Below, in pieces: positions 26,930-37,309 of a stretch of DNA of 51,334 bases. Below the pieces are notes generated by a model. The model was not told where the DNA came from, did not search any database, and saw nothing but the letters and a program-made list of their open reading frames with translations. How positions within the stretch are numbered: the first letter of the stretch is position 1; each line of letters starts with the position of its first letter. The translations under genes were made by a program, and so were the position numbers. This DNA comes from Candidatus Bathyarchaeota archaeon (lineage in GTDB: Archaea > Thermoproteota > Bathyarchaeia > 40CM-2-53-6): positions 1 through 51,334 of the forward strand of contig VBBR01000034.1 in the NCBI GenBank assembly GCA_005881615.1. Reading direction: 5' to 3'.

Positions 26930-27511
26930 TTGCCAAAACCAGACCTGAGTTCGACTCTTCTTCAGGTCAAGGACGATCTGGCGTCGATTCATCGATCCGG
27001 TGACGGCGAACGTGTTGAAGCGGTTGTCGCGATTCTTCTCTGGGACGAGCCTGGAAAAGGACTGCAAACACTCCTAGTACAAAGGGCGGAAAGAGAAGGC
27101 GACCCGTGGTCGGGACAGATTGGGCTTCCCGGTGGCCGAGTCAAACTCGTCGAATCGCCTCGAGCGGCTCTTCATCGGGAGGTCGAGGAAGAAGTTGGAA
27201 TCAAGCTTGGAGAAGTTGGCGTGGAGCTTGGCTGCCTCTCCGTGGGTCATCCTATGCGGCGGATGGAAATGAGGGTTCAACCGTGGGTTTTCGGATTGAG
27301 CGTCAAGCCTAAAGTCAGTATCGGCTCCGAGATTGCTAGTTCCTTCTGGGTGAACTTGACGGAGCTACCCTCTATGATGAAGATGAGCGAGGTTACGGTC
27401 AGAAACGAACCGAGGAGCGTAGAATCCTTCGTGGTCGAAGGAAAGATCGTCTGGGGTTTTACATATCGGGTCTTGACTGAGTTGATTCCAATTCTGAAAG
27501 TCTCGTCTTAA
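26930..27511 (+). CDS. NUDIX hydrolase
   Basis: Nudix box GLPGGRVKLVESPRAALHREVEEEVGI. Confidence 0.93.
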   Translation: MPKPDLSSTLLQVKDDLASIHRSGDGERVEAVVAILLWDEPGKGLQTLLVQRAEREGDPWSGQIGLPGGRVKLVESPRAALHREVEEEVGIKLGEVGVELGCLSVGHPMRRMEMRVQPWVFGLSVKPKVSIGSEIASSFWVNLTELPSMMKMSEVTVRNEPRSVESFVVEGKIVWGFTYRVLTELIPILKVSS

Positions 27512-28455
27512 ACGCTGATTTCAGGGATAGCGGAACCTACGCCCTGCATCTTGCAGGCCTCGCAAATCTCGAACGGTGTAGGTTCTCCACAAGACTTGCA
27601 AGGTTGCAAGTGAGACGGTGCGAGATTGGGTTCGGCTAGGGTTCGAAGCCGGAGCATCGCTCGGTAGGCTGAGAAAGTTACGCCTGGATGGGCCAGCTCC
27701 AGCTTGTTCAGTACAGTCCGGAGCTCATTCCGCAAGGCTTCAGTCATGTAGGGACATGAGGCGGTTTGAAACTGGAGGCCCTCAGCGTATCCGTACATGA
27801 CGATCTCTCTCTCAGGAATCTCGCAAAGCGGCTTTACCCGGGTTAGGAAGAGTCCGCGGGGATCTTTGAGAACAGGACTGAATCTGACGAATCGATCGGC
27901 ATCGCCTTGGAACAAGTTCAACATGTAAGTCTGCACGATATCATCGAGATTGTGACCTGTTGCAATCTTGGTGGCTCCAATCTTCTTTGCGGCTAGGTTG
28001 ATTGCTTTTCTACGAAAAACACCGCAGTAGGAACAAGCGGTCATCCTCTCCTGCTCGTTCTTTAGAAAATCGTCTAGTCCGGATCCAAACAGATCCTCGA
28101 ACGAAAGAACTTCATGCTCGATCCCGAGATCTCTACAATACCTTGTCGCAAGGTCGACAGCTTCCTCTCGGTAACCGGCAATACCTTCGTCCACTGTGAC
28201 AGCGGTGATTCGAGTGCGGGGAAATCGCTTCGCGAGCTTGTGGAGGATCATGAGAAGTGTCAAACTGTCCTTTCCCCCAGACACCGCCACTGCAACATGG
28301 TCTTCGGGGCTGAACATGTCCCAGTGACTGACAGTCCGACGAACCTTGCGTTCTAACGAATCTCTAAAGCAGCTCTTGCATAGAATCGACCCCTCATACT
28401 CTCTTCGGAAATAACCGGGATTGCGCTTACACACCGTGCAAGAACTAGGATCCAT
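27508..28455 (-). CDS. ttuA: tRNA 2-thiolation protein, TtuA/Ncs6 family
   Basis: PP-loop AVAVSGGKDSLTLLMIL; zinc pairs CTVCKRNPGYFRREYEGSILCKSCF and CKSCGEPTPFEICEAC; CSYCGVFRRKAIN. Confidence 0.93.
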   Translation of the reverse strand: MDPSSCTVCKRNPGYFRREYEGSILCKSCFRDSLERKVRRTVSHWDMFSPEDHVAVAVSGGKDSLTLLMILHKLAKRFPRTRITAVTVDEGIAGYREEAVDLATRYCRDLGIEHEVLSFEDLFGSGLDDFLKNEQERMTACSYCGVFRRKAINLAAKKIGATKIATGHNLDDIVQTYMLNLFQGDADRFVRFSPVLKDPRGLFLTRVKPLCEIPEREIVMYGYAEGLQFQTASCPYMTEALRNELRTVLNKLELAHPGVTFSAYRAMLRLRTLAEPNLAPSHLQPCKSCGEPTPFEICEACKMQGVGSAIPEISV

Positions 28456-28459
28456 CGGA

Positions 28460-29617
28460 CTATCTCGGAAATATCGTCCCGAATAGGATGTAGGACAGAA
28501 TAATGTTTGAGCCTAATAGACCGAGAGAAATGACGCTGGCCACTGTCCGAATGTTCTTGGTATTCTTGAGTCCCAGAACGCCCAAGAGAGTGTCTAGGTA
28601 GCGATCTCCGTCGAATGGGAAGAGAGGCAGCATGTTGACCAAGGCGACTCCGAGGAGAATCAACTGCATCCAGCCGAATGCAGTGAGAAGTTGATATGAT
28701 GAAACAACCGGGAGAAATTGGTATTTAAGAGGAACGTAGTTCGCGGTTTGTACCCCAAGTATTGCCCTGCTGGAGTTGGTCTCAGACTTCCCTGTCGTCA
28801 CCTTCAGAGTCTGTGATGGATTACTGAAATGAACTGTAACGTTCGTGCCAGGGCTGAGACTGCCCAGGTATGACCCTAGGTGCTGGACATCCGACGTCGA
28901 ATAGTTGTTGACTTGAGAGATTATGGACCATTGGGGCAGGCCCGCGGTCTGTGCTGGGCTTCCATTTGTGAATCCGGTCACAAGGACCCCGGTGGGTGCA
29001 GGCTGATAGAGGGCGACTAGAAGAACTAGGACGAGCGCCCAGGTGGCTACGTTGGTGAATGATCCGGCAGCGAAGACTCTCAACTTTGTCCTCGCCTTAC
29101 GTTTCGCGAGATTCTCTTCATCGATTTCCACGAACCCGCCCGGCAGGAAAACCGCCATGAAGACTCCTGAGGATTTCAGAGGAACTTTGTCAAGTACACT
29201 GGCTATTCCGTGCGCTACTTCGTGAGGAATTAGGAGAACGGCTATCGCCAATAAGATGTATGGAAAAATATCCCATCCGATGGTCAAACCAGGGAGGGGA
29301 ATAATCAGAAGGGTAGGTCCCGCACTTGAACTATGTCTGAACAATCCAACAGCGTTGTTGATGAAACTGTAGATTACGAATGCTAGAAGACCAATTCCCA
29401 TGGCTGCGCCAATGTCGAAGAAGGCGAGCCAACCTCTCCGAAATCGTCCCCCTATCCTCTCTATCCAGCTGTTGAAGACTACTGTTTTCAGCATGATGTA
29501 GTAGGGCTTGGCTATGATGCCGTGCTTGTCGGCCTTCGACAACACTGCTAGAGCGTAGATGATGACCCAAACGGCGAGGTAGAAGAGTAACGGAGTGTAA
29601 GGGTCGAGTAGACTCAA
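28460..29617 (-). CDS. Site-2-type membrane metalloprotease (M50) with PDZ-like insert
   Basis: LLIPHEVAHGIASVL, FPFDGDRYLD, multiple TM segments. Confidence 0.88.
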   Translation of the reverse strand: MSLLDPYTPLLFYLAVWVIIYALAVLSKADKHGIIAKPYYIMLKTVVFNSWIERIGGRFRRGWLAFFDIGAAMGIGLLAFVIYSFINNAVGLFRHSSSAGPTLLIIPLPGLTIGWDIFPYILLAIAVLLIPHEVAHGIASVLDKVPLKSSGVFMAVFLPGGFVEIDEENLAKRKARTKLRVFAAGSFTNVATWALVLVLLVALYQPAPTGVLVTGFTNGSPAQTAGLPQWSIISQVNNYSTSDVQHLGSYLGSLSPGTNVTVHFSNPSQTLKVTTGKSETNSSRAILGVQTANYVPLKYQFLPVVSSYQLLTAFGWMQLILLGVALVNMLPLFPFDGDRYLDTLLGVLGLKNTKNIRTVASVISLGLLGSNIILSYILFGTIFPR

Positions 29618-29677
29618 GAAGCTCTTCTCTTAGTTCGGGGAATTAGGCTCGGCTCAAGCGGGTTTCATATTACCTTT

Positions 29678-30409
29678 TCAGTTTCTTCCTCTAAGCGTTC
29701 TTCTCAGAGCTGGGTCAGAGTCCACACGTGCCTGGAGTACCTCCTCAAAGGATTCTCCATCTCGGACTGGGATCCTGAGATACATTCCCGTTCTACCAAT
29801 CGTATCCCTCCGAGTCAAGACTCTTACTCGCTCTGTGACAATGGCAACACTGACTCCCAGCAGTCTCGCGACTTCATTTTCTCTGCCAATGACGGGAGAC
29901 TCGAAATGCCCCTCTGCTGTGGGTTCGATCAGAATCAGCCTCTTAGTACAACCCGGAGTTCGAATACTGTTTTTCAATTCGGGAAGTGTGATCTTTCCCC
30001 CGAACGCGTAGAATTCCAGTTCTAATGAGCGGAAAGGAGTTAGCGGAACAGTAACGGAAGTTGTCTGTTCAGCGTCTAATTGGAGATGTGCTTTGGGGGA
30101 ATGAGATGGTGTTGCTTGGGCGATTTCTTTTGAGAAGATGGTGAGGCCACCGCTTTCTAGCGCCGCCTCCACCAGTTGCGTGTTGACATTGGATGGGATC
30201 AACACGTCAACATCGCTCTTGTCATCTACGTCGCCTCTGGCTACGCTACCATGGGTGAGAGCGATCTGGCTCCACGCTGCCAAGGCGTTGATGACGAGGA
30301 CAGCTCTATCCCTCAGAGACTCCAGTCTTGCCCAATGAGACACGGGATAGTTGACTTGGACCCCGTCAGAGGTTCTGCTCGGCTTTGAACCCGAGCCCCG
30401 TCTTTTCAC
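29678..30409 (-). CDS. Pol-beta-superfamily nucleotidyltransferase-domain protein
   Basis: LTHGSVARGDVDDKSDVDVLI. Confidence 0.8.
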   Translation of the reverse strand: MKRRGSGSKPSRTSDGVQVNYPVSHWARLESLRDRAVLVINALAAWSQIALTHGSVARGDVDDKSDVDVLIPSNVNTQLVEAALESGGLTIFSKEIAQATPSHSPKAHLQLDAEQTTSVTVPLTPFRSLELEFYAFGGKITLPELKNSIRTPGCTKRLILIEPTAEGHFESPVIGRENEVARLLGVSVAIVTERVRVLTRRDTIGRTGMYLRIPVRDGESFEEVLQARVDSDPALRRTLRGRN

Positions 30410-31179
30410 AATGTCCCCTTGAACAGATCGTCTCGGGTGGGTCCCGTTAAGTCAGAACTTCTCGCTTTGTCCTGGAATCGAACTCTCTTCAATCCTCTCA
30501 CAATGGCTGCAGGAATAGCCTCCTTCCCTTGACCCATAACGAGCTCAGCTGCGCCAGCTACTTCGTCCGCCAATGCCACGTTCTTAAAACGCAATTGATA
30601 CCCGAACAGGTCTCTTTGGCCCCTATAGTCAGCATGAGGCTTGAGCCCAGCGATTCCAATCGTTTCCTCAACCTGCCCCAATCTGAACGGCCGACTGTGA
30701 GTATCTGTTATAATGACGCCAATTTCCTTGCCGGTGAGGCGTCTTATCCTGTTTCTGATCTTCCTCGCTGAAACATCTGGGTTTGTGGGAAGTAGTGCAT
30801 AATTCTGGTCCCCTTTCACATTCGACTTGTCCACGCCCGCGTTGAGACAAGTCCAGCCATGTCTTGTTGTGACTATCAAGGCCATCTTGTCAGCTCTAAC
30901 AACCTTCTTTGAATCATTGAGGACTATCTGAACGAACCCCGATTTCCGCCCGGTCTTCCGCGCAATGACCATGGCCCTTTTCGAAGGACGAACAGAGGTA
31001 ATATCTACGAGCCTTCCCTCGGCCTTTGAAACGGCCTTCTGACCAACGACAAGCACGTCTTTTTCTCGGATTCCCCATCCGAGCTTGCGGGCAGCTTCAA
31101 CCATCAATCGAGGCAAGTCGTCGCCTGGTCGGATTAATGGAAGCCCGGTTAGGGGAAGTATTTGGACAGCACCGTGCAT
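30406..31179 (-). CDS. cofE: Coenzyme F420-0:L-glutamate ligase
   Basis: ILPLTGLPLIRPGDDLPRLMVEAA...VVGQKAVSKAEGR; ALLPTNPDVSARKIRNRI; VIITDTHSRPFRLGQVEETIGIAGL. Confidence 0.93.
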   Translation of the reverse strand: MHGAVQILPLTGLPLIRPGDDLPRLMVEAARKLGWGIREKDVLVVGQKAVSKAEGRLVDITSVRPSKRAMVIARKTGRKSGFVQIVLNDSKKVVRADKMALIVTTRHGWTCLNAGVDKSNVKGDQNYALLPTNPDVSARKIRNRIRRLTGKEIGVIITDTHSRPFRLGQVEETIGIAGLKPHADYRGQRDLFGYQLRFKNVALADEVAGAAELVMGQGKEAIPAAIVRGLKRVRFQDKARSSDLTGPTRDDLFKGTL

Positions 31180-31401
31180 GAGGAGTCGAATTATTGCATG
31201 GGGTATACAAACTAGGTTTTAGGAGAGAATTACGTTTCTTGCCGCGCCACAACGAAAGCATGTTTATATTCTGAAACGTCCGGTTTCTAGCTGTCAGGTT
31301 GACTGGCCGGAGAACGTCCGGTAGCCGTTACGAAACGACGACTGCTGATTTCTCCCGTAGCAACCGAACGGAAGAAACGAAGAACGGAGGTGGAAAATGC
31401 T

Positions 31402-31641
31402 ATGGGTTATGAAAGGAGAGGCTATGGCGGCGGTGGCGGTGCGAACAGATTCGGACCGAAACCGGTCGAGGAAGGCAAAGAATACGACGTCGACATCAAG
31501 GAGATCAGTCGCCGCGGTGAGGGAATCGCGCGCGTTGAAGGACTTGTTGTCTTCGTACCGAACACGAAACCCGGAGATCATCTGAAGATAAAGATCACAC
31601 GGGTCTCGAACCGCTTCGCTTCAGGCGAAGTCGTCCAATAA
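31402..31641 (+). CDS. TRAM-domain small RNA-binding protein
   Basis: KEYDVDIKEISRRGEGIARVEGLVVFVPNTKPGDHLKIKITRVSNRFASGEVV; SD ggaggtgg upstream of ATG 31402. Confidence 0.9.
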   Translation: MGYERRGYGGGGGANRFGPKPVEEGKEYDVDIKEISRRGEGIARVEGLVVFVPNTKPGDHLKIKITRVSNRFASGEVVQ

Positions 31642-31719
31642 GACGCCCTTGGAGTTAGGGAGAAACCATGTTTCTCCCAAATCCCCTATTTCTTATTTCT
31701 ACAAAAGCCTAAAGGCTCA

Positions 31720-32451
31720 ATGGTCCGTCAAGGGAACGAGTTTCCTATGACTGACGGGAAGCCAGCCAGTCCGCGTTTTGCTGAACTCCGGTCTTTCATC
31801 GAGCGACGACCCTGGTCCGTCATATCGTGGTCGGCGGGGTTGTCGGCGATGGCTTTCATAGTATTCTATGGGCTGCAAGCCACCACGAATCCCCAGGTGG
31901 GGATACAGTTTGTCCAGTCTGAATGGCCCGATCCCTCGATCTTTCCCTATTTTTACGCCAAACCCATAACTTGGTTCGCATACTTTAGTTTCGTATACTG
32001 GGCTGCAGGCCTCGAATCAAACAAAGAACATTTTCTCAAGTTCTCCCCGAGGGCTAGAAACATGCTGTTCCTCGTCACGGCGCTCGTTGCCTTCGCCTCA
32101 TTCTACGAGATTTTCTACAACTTCATGGTCTGGTTGGCTCTCGAAGTCTTAACGACTAATTGCAGGCCGTTCCCCTGCAACCCTGACCAGGTGGCAAGCA
32201 TTTTCGATCTTCGAAGTCCGCTCAATCTTGTTTTCGCGACAAAGATCGTGACCACAGCTTTCGGCTTGTCTATGTACTCGCTGTGGTTCCTTCACCGCGT
32301 GGACGTGGAGACGGAAAGGCAAAATCGGACAACGAAGACAGTCGATATGGATGTGAAGGCTCCAATGGGCAACCCAGTAAGGAAACCTATAGAAATTGGA
32401 GCCCGCCTTGTTGTCCAACAACCGATAGACCCAACAGTAGACAAGACCTGA
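31720..32451 (+). CDS. Multi-pass membrane protein of unknown function
   Basis: Several hydrophobic segments (VISWSAGLSAMAFIVFYGL, MLFLVTALVAFASFYEIFYNFMVWLAL). Confidence 0.65.
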   Translation: MVRQGNEFPMTDGKPASPRFAELRSFIERRPWSVISWSAGLSAMAFIVFYGLQATTNPQVGIQFVQSEWPDPSIFPYFYAKPITWFAYFSFVYWAAGLESNKEHFLKFSPRARNMLFLVTALVAFASFYEIFYNFMVWLALEVLTTNCRPFPCNPDQVASIFDLRSPLNLVFATKIVTTAFGLSMYSLWFLHRVDVETERQNRTTKTVDMDVKAPMGNPVRKPIEIGARLVVQQPIDPTVDKT

Positions 32452-32478
32452 ATCACCATAGTAGGAAAAAGTTGACTT

Positions 32479-33642
32479 TTGGAAACGTATGATGTAGCCG
32501 TTATCGGTGCTGGTCCCGCAGGAGTGATGGCCGCGTGGAAATCGGCAGAGTCACACGCGAGAACTGTACTGATAGAGCGAGAAGGTTCTCCCGGAAAGAA
32601 GGTTTGCGCCGAGGGAGTATTGGCAGACGTTCTTACCGATGCAGAGGTTAAGCCGTCGCCTGAGTTTGTAGCCAACGAAATCTCCGGGGCTTTCCTCTAT
32701 GCTCCAGATGAAGCGAAGAGAGTGAATGTCGGAGGCGAGGGCTATATCCTTGACAAGCCAGCATTTCTCAGAATCCTTGCCGATCGTGCTGAAAAAGCAG
32801 GCGCAGTAGCAAGATACTCGACCTCAGTAGAGGACATCGAGCGTCAAGATGGATTGATCGAGATCCGCGGCAAGACGGAAGGAGACCCCAGTTCGGTAAA
32901 AGCAAGAATCGTCATAGGATGCGATGGGACGGGGTCAATACTGGCTAGGCGGTTCTTTCCGCGGAAGAACTACGAGGCTATTACGGCTTTGCAATACTCG
33001 ATGACCAATTGCGAGGTCGAGGACGAGTCAAAACTGGAAATCTACGTCGGGCACGAAAAGGCACCTGCCGGGTACATCTGGGTGTTTCCTAAAGGAAAAG
33101 GCGAAGCGAACGTTGGCATAGGCGTGAAGGGAGCTGGCGCGAAAATGCTTCTAGACAAGTTCATCGACAAACACCCCAAGGCGTTCGGATCTGCCAAGAT
33201 AGAGCGGACTCTTGCTGCCCCGGTGCCCGTCGGAGGGGAGGTCGAGAGTTATGTTGCTGACAACATGATGCTTTGCGGTGACGCAGCAGGCCAAGTCATA
33301 CCGCTTACGGGAGCGGGGATTCACACCGGGCTAGTAGCCGGAAAGATTGCTGGTGAAGAAGCGGCCATCTCGGCCCTCAGCGGGAATACGTCAGCTGAGA
33401 ATCTGAAACGCTACCGTGATAGATTCGACAAGTTATGGGGCCAGCGCATCTCCAATAGTCTGAGAGCCCTGGACTCCTTCGAGAGATTCTCGGATTCTGA
33501 GCTCAACGTCATAACGGGCCTATTGGAGGGCCAAGATCTGGTCGAGATGGCAAACGGTTTCAGTCCAACGAAAGCGGTAGGGCTGATGGCACGACACCCG
33601 CTTCTTGCGATGAAGGTCGCCTACCAGTTGTTGACAGGATAG
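32479..33642 (+). CDS. Geranylgeranyl reductase family FAD protein
   Basis: YDVAVIGAGPAGVMAAWKSAE; LCGDAAGQVIPLTGAGIHTGLVAGKIAGE. Confidence 0.93.
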   Translation: METYDVAVIGAGPAGVMAAWKSAESHARTVLIEREGSPGKKVCAEGVLADVLTDAEVKPSPEFVANEISGAFLYAPDEAKRVNVGGEGYILDKPAFLRILADRAEKAGAVARYSTSVEDIERQDGLIEIRGKTEGDPSSVKARIVIGCDGTGSILARRFFPRKNYEAITALQYSMTNCEVEDESKLEIYVGHEKAPAGYIWVFPKGKGEANVGIGVKGAGAKMLLDKFIDKHPKAFGSAKIERTLAAPVPVGGEVESYVADNMMLCGDAAGQVIPLTGAGIHTGLVAGKIAGEEAAISALSGNTSAENLKRYRDRFDKLWGQRISNSLRALDSFERFSDSELNVITGLLEGQDLVEMANGFSPTKAVGLMARHPLLAMKVAYQLLTG

Positions 33643-33650
33643 TAGGCCAA

Positions 33651-34391
33651 ATGGGACCGGTAGAATCTTCCTTACTTTCCGCGATCAAAGAACAAGGCTG
33701 CATTCACCTATCACTCATTGACCCCGAGAAGTTTACCGGCCGCCTATCAAGATCACTAGAAGACCTTCAGAGTTGGGGGACAGCTGCAATAATGGTGGGA
33801 GGCTCCACCGTCAGATCAGTTGACCAACTCGACGGAACTGTGAAGAAAATCAAGGAGCTAACTAATCTGCCGGTCATTCTTTTTCCGAACGGTCCCGCAG
33901 GGGTAAGTCGTTTCGCCGATGCAATATTCTTCATGTCTCTACTCAATTCTTCTACTCCTCGATTTCTGATTCGTGCCCAGGCGAAAGGGGCTCCGTCGGT
34001 CAAGCGGTTCAAGCTTGAACCGATTCCCTTGGGATACTTGGTGGTGGGAGATTCGAAGACTGCTGTGAGCGCCGTCGGAAGAGCGAACAGAATCCCGTAT
34101 TCTAAACCAGAATTGGCAGCTGCATATGCCCTTGCCGCCCAATATTTGGGGATGCGATTTGTCTACCTTGAAGCGGGGAGCGGGGCAGAACACCCGGTAG
34201 AAGCGAGCATGGTTCACAGGGTTTCTTCCGACTTGGACATCCCAATAATTGTGGGAGGGGGCATTCGAACACCGGACCAAGCGCGCGCATTGGCAAAGGC
34301 GGGAGCATCGGCTATTGTGACGGGGACCCTTCTTGAGCAACAAGGACCAGGTCCAGTGAAGAATATCGTATCAGCCATGAGACGCGCTTAG
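33651..34391 (+). CDS. Geranylgeranylglyceryl phosphate synthase
   Basis: HLSLIDPEKF; AIMVGGSTVRSVDQLD; LFPNGPAGVSRFADAIFFMSLLNS; YLEAGSGAEHPV; IIVGGGIRTPDQARALAKAGASAIVTGTLLE. Confidence 0.95.
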   Translation: MGPVESSLLSAIKEQGCIHLSLIDPEKFTGRLSRSLEDLQSWGTAAIMVGGSTVRSVDQLDGTVKKIKELTNLPVILFPNGPAGVSRFADAIFFMSLLNSSTPRFLIRAQAKGAPSVKRFKLEPIPLGYLVVGDSKTAVSAVGRANRIPYSKPELAAAYALAAQYLGMRFVYLEAGSGAEHPVEASMVHRVSSDLDIPIIVGGGIRTPDQARALAKAGASAIVTGTLLEQQGPGPVKNIVSAMRRA

Positions 34392-34401
34392 TGGATGCGT
34401 C

Positions 34402-36234
34402 GTGGCTCAAGAGGCTACCGGGGGAGTAGGTGGAACAGTTGGCGCCTTCAATTTCATCCGAAGAGTAGGCTTTCCATCGACACCTGAAGTTCTCTCAGTC
34501 TTCCTAACTTTGACAGTGCTTGCATCGATTCTTGCACTTCCCGTAGCGGGCGTCGGTCTTCAAGCGGCGCTGCTCTTCCCTTTGACTGTAGTTGTGATTC
34601 CGACAGTTGTCGGAGAAGCCCTGAACTCAGCAACGCTTCTTCATGGGGACAAGGTTCTGAACTTTCGACGGCTCATCGGACTGGAGATTCTATCATGGTT
34701 CTTACTCATGGCGGCGTTGCCGCTCGGTGCGATCGCCGGAACAGTTGTTTCGAATACCACATTATGGGCTGATGGGTTCTTTACAGTACTAGCATTCTCT
34801 TTGCCAATCCGTTTTCTCACAATTGCCTCCATCTCATCGACGCCACCTTGGAAGAAATTCTTAGCATCCGCATTGCCTCCTGTTCTCTCGATCATCTGCT
34901 TTTCGATCATATGGCCTGCTGCTGATTTGGCAAACGCTGCGAGTGCGCTTTTCATCCGCGGAACCGCCGCAATCGTAGCAGGCATCGTTCTCTCAGCAGG
35001 CGGCGTATCAAGAATCATACGAGACGTTGAGCGTTCAGGCACTCCGGAAGTTCGGGATTCTCCGCTGATCCTCTTCAGGGTGTTCCTTCAACACTGGCTA
35101 AGGTCCGACGCGGAACCGCTAGAAAACCGACTCGGCACGCTGGGGACCCAAGGAATGATCGAAGGTTCGATTCTTGGCTTCTCTGGCACGAAAGGAGCGG
35201 TCGGATCTATCGTGGTATCGAACTTCCATCCAGGACCTTATCGCGATCTTGGAAGTGCAGGTCTCCCTTCTCGGCTGAAAGCCTCCCTTGAACGATCTAA
35301 AGGAGGAGTTGTTCAGGTCCCACATGGGATCTCAAACCATCAGTTGAACATCGTTTCGCAAAAAGATGTGCAGAGGGTCATAGAGAAGATTGTAGCAGAA
35401 TACCCTGTCGAAACCCCGGTTCACGACTCTAGTGCGATGGTCAGATCCTCGGTAGACGAGGCCAAAGCATCTGGCCAGGTCTTCGGCAATATCGCATTTC
35501 TCACCTTGACGCTCGCTCCCACGGAAATGGAAGATTTGCCCAGTGAGGTTGCCCACGACATCGAGGAGGAAGCGCAAAAACGAGGTCTGAGCGCTATTGT
35601 CGCGGACGCTCACAATAGTCTTTCAAATCAAACCTCAATAACCCCGGAACAGGCACGAAAGCTCGTTGAGGCGTCAGTCAAAGTGCTGGACCAGCTGGCT
35701 CTCGCCCGAAGATCACCGTTTAGAGCAGGGTCCGCAGCGGACCCGCTAGAAGAGTTTCGACTTGAAGATGGCATTGGCCCAGGTGGACTTTCGTCCTTAG
35801 TTGTCAAGAGCGGGGATCAGATTGTCGCGTATCTGACTATCGACGGGAATAACATGCTTACGGGAGTGAGAGAGGCCTTACTGAAAGACCTTGAAACGAT
35901 TGGAGTGTCAGATGGCGAAGTGATGACAACTGATACGCATCTGGTGACAGGACTAGTCAGATCGACCCTTGGATACTACCCTGTTGGAGCCCATCTTGAT
36001 ATTGGGCTTTTGACCCGTAAGGTGAGAGAAACAGTTCAGCAGGCTATGGCGACGATGGAAGATGCGACCGCAGGCTTCTCGAAATCCTCGATTGAAGTGC
36101 GAGTGCTCGGATCGGAGACATTCCAAACCATAACGAGTTTCGTAGCTCGCATCGCAAGGCGAATTGGACGTCAATTCTACAGACTTGAAGCCCTGACTCT
36201 TCTCGTAACTCTACTCATCCTATTCTTCCCGTGA
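34402..36234 (+). CDS. DUF2070 family membrane protein
   Basis: N-terminal multi-TM; C-terminal VSNFHPGPYRDLGSAGLPSRL, VVQVPHGISNHQLN, VADAHNSL, VMTTDTHLVTGL. Confidence 0.85.
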   Translation: MAQEATGGVGGTVGAFNFIRRVGFPSTPEVLSVFLTLTVLASILALPVAGVGLQAALLFPLTVVVIPTVVGEALNSATLLHGDKVLNFRRLIGLEILSWFLLMAALPLGAIAGTVVSNTTLWADGFFTVLAFSLPIRFLTIASISSTPPWKKFLASALPPVLSIICFSIIWPAADLANAASALFIRGTAAIVAGIVLSAGGVSRIIRDVERSGTPEVRDSPLILFRVFLQHWLRSDAEPLENRLGTLGTQGMIEGSILGFSGTKGAVGSIVVSNFHPGPYRDLGSAGLPSRLKASLERSKGGVVQVPHGISNHQLNIVSQKDVQRVIEKIVAEYPVETPVHDSSAMVRSSVDEAKASGQVFGNIAFLTLTLAPTEMEDLPSEVAHDIEEEAQKRGLSAIVADAHNSLSNQTSITPEQARKLVEASVKVLDQLALARRSPFRAGSAADPLEEFRLEDGIGPGGLSSLVVKSGDQIVAYLTIDGNNMLTGVREALLKDLETIGVSDGEVMTTDTHLVTGLVRSTLGYYPVGAHLDIGLLTRKVRETVQQAMATMEDATAGFSKSSIEVRVLGSETFQTITSFVARIARRIGRQFYRLEALTLLVTLLILFFP

Positions 36235-37304
36235 AAGCCATGGAAGCAGATGAATCCCTACACTACATGCAACTTCCACGCGAAGTCATAGTAGGCAAGA
36301 ATGTGCTCGGCCGGACAGGAGAGGTTTGCGCACGGCTTGGTTACAGTGGTATGGCTCTCGTAGTTTCGGGACCGATAACCTACCCTCTCGCAGGCGAGCC
36401 CGTTGCCAAGTCAGTTGTGAAGGCGGGTTTGAAGGTTGACCATGTTATCGTCCGAGAATCGACAGAGGCAGTCGTAGACCATGTGATAGGAGCGATCAAG
36501 CGCTCAAAGGCCTCCATTGCCCTAGGTGTCGGCGGCGGCAAGGATATCGACGTAGCCAAACTCGCATCAGCCAAAGCCTCTGTTCCCTTCATGAGCATTC
36601 CAACAGCTGCAAGCCACGACGGAATCGCAAGCCCCTATGCTTCGATCAAGGGCGGTTCAAGGCCTTATTCGATTAGAGCACAAGCACCGGTGGCAATCCT
36701 TACGGATATCGATGTCATAGCCGGTTCTCCCTACAATCTGTTGGCCGCTGGTTGTGCGGACATCGTTGCCAAGTTTACGGCTGTTAAGGACTGGCAGCTC
36801 GCCCACAAACTGAAGAACGAATACTACGGAGACTACGCGGCCGATCTCGCACTGATGAGTGCGGAACTTGTTACGAAGAATGCTAAGGAGATCCTCAAGC
36901 GGAACATCGAAGGGGTCAGAACGGTAGTAGAGGCGCTCATAAGCTGCGGAGTGGCTATGAGCATTGCGGGAAGCTCCAGGCCCTGCAGTGGGTCGGAACA
37001 CTTGTTCAGTCATGCCCTTGACCTCGTGGCTGCTGAAACAAGTTTGCATGGTGAGAGAACTGGTGTTGGCGCAGTCTTGTGCGCGTATCTCCAAGGGTCC
37101 AACTGGGAAGCAATTCGAAGCTTTCTCCAAGAGATAGGCGCACCTTCAACCGCTAAGGAGCTTAACGTCTCACCCGAACAAGTGGTAAAGGCACTGACCA
37201 TGGCTCACAGTCTTCGTCCCGAACGGTACACGATTCTGGGTGAGACGGGAGTGGCCGAGGCCGCTGCTGAGAAAGTCGCTCGGACAACAGGCGTTATCGG
37301 ATAG
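36231..37304 (+). CDS. egsA: sn-Glycerol-1-phosphate dehydrogenase
   Basis: LPREVIVGKNVLGRTGEVC; ALGVGGGKDIDVAKLASAKASVPFMSIPTAASHDGIASPYASI. Confidence 0.95.
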   Translation: MKAMEADESLHYMQLPREVIVGKNVLGRTGEVCARLGYSGMALVVSGPITYPLAGEPVAKSVVKAGLKVDHVIVRESTEAVVDHVIGAIKRSKASIALGVGGGKDIDVAKLASAKASVPFMSIPTAASHDGIASPYASIKGGSRPYSIRAQAPVAILTDIDVIAGSPYNLLAAGCADIVAKFTAVKDWQLAHKLKNEYYGDYAADLALMSAELVTKNAKEILKRNIEGVRTVVEALISCGVAMSIAGSSRPCSGSEHLFSHALDLVAAETSLHGERTGVGAVLCAYLQGSNWEAIRSFLQEIGAPSTAKELNVSPEQVVKALTMAHSLRPERYTILGETGVAEAAAEKVARTTGVIG

Positions 37305-37309
37305 GGACA

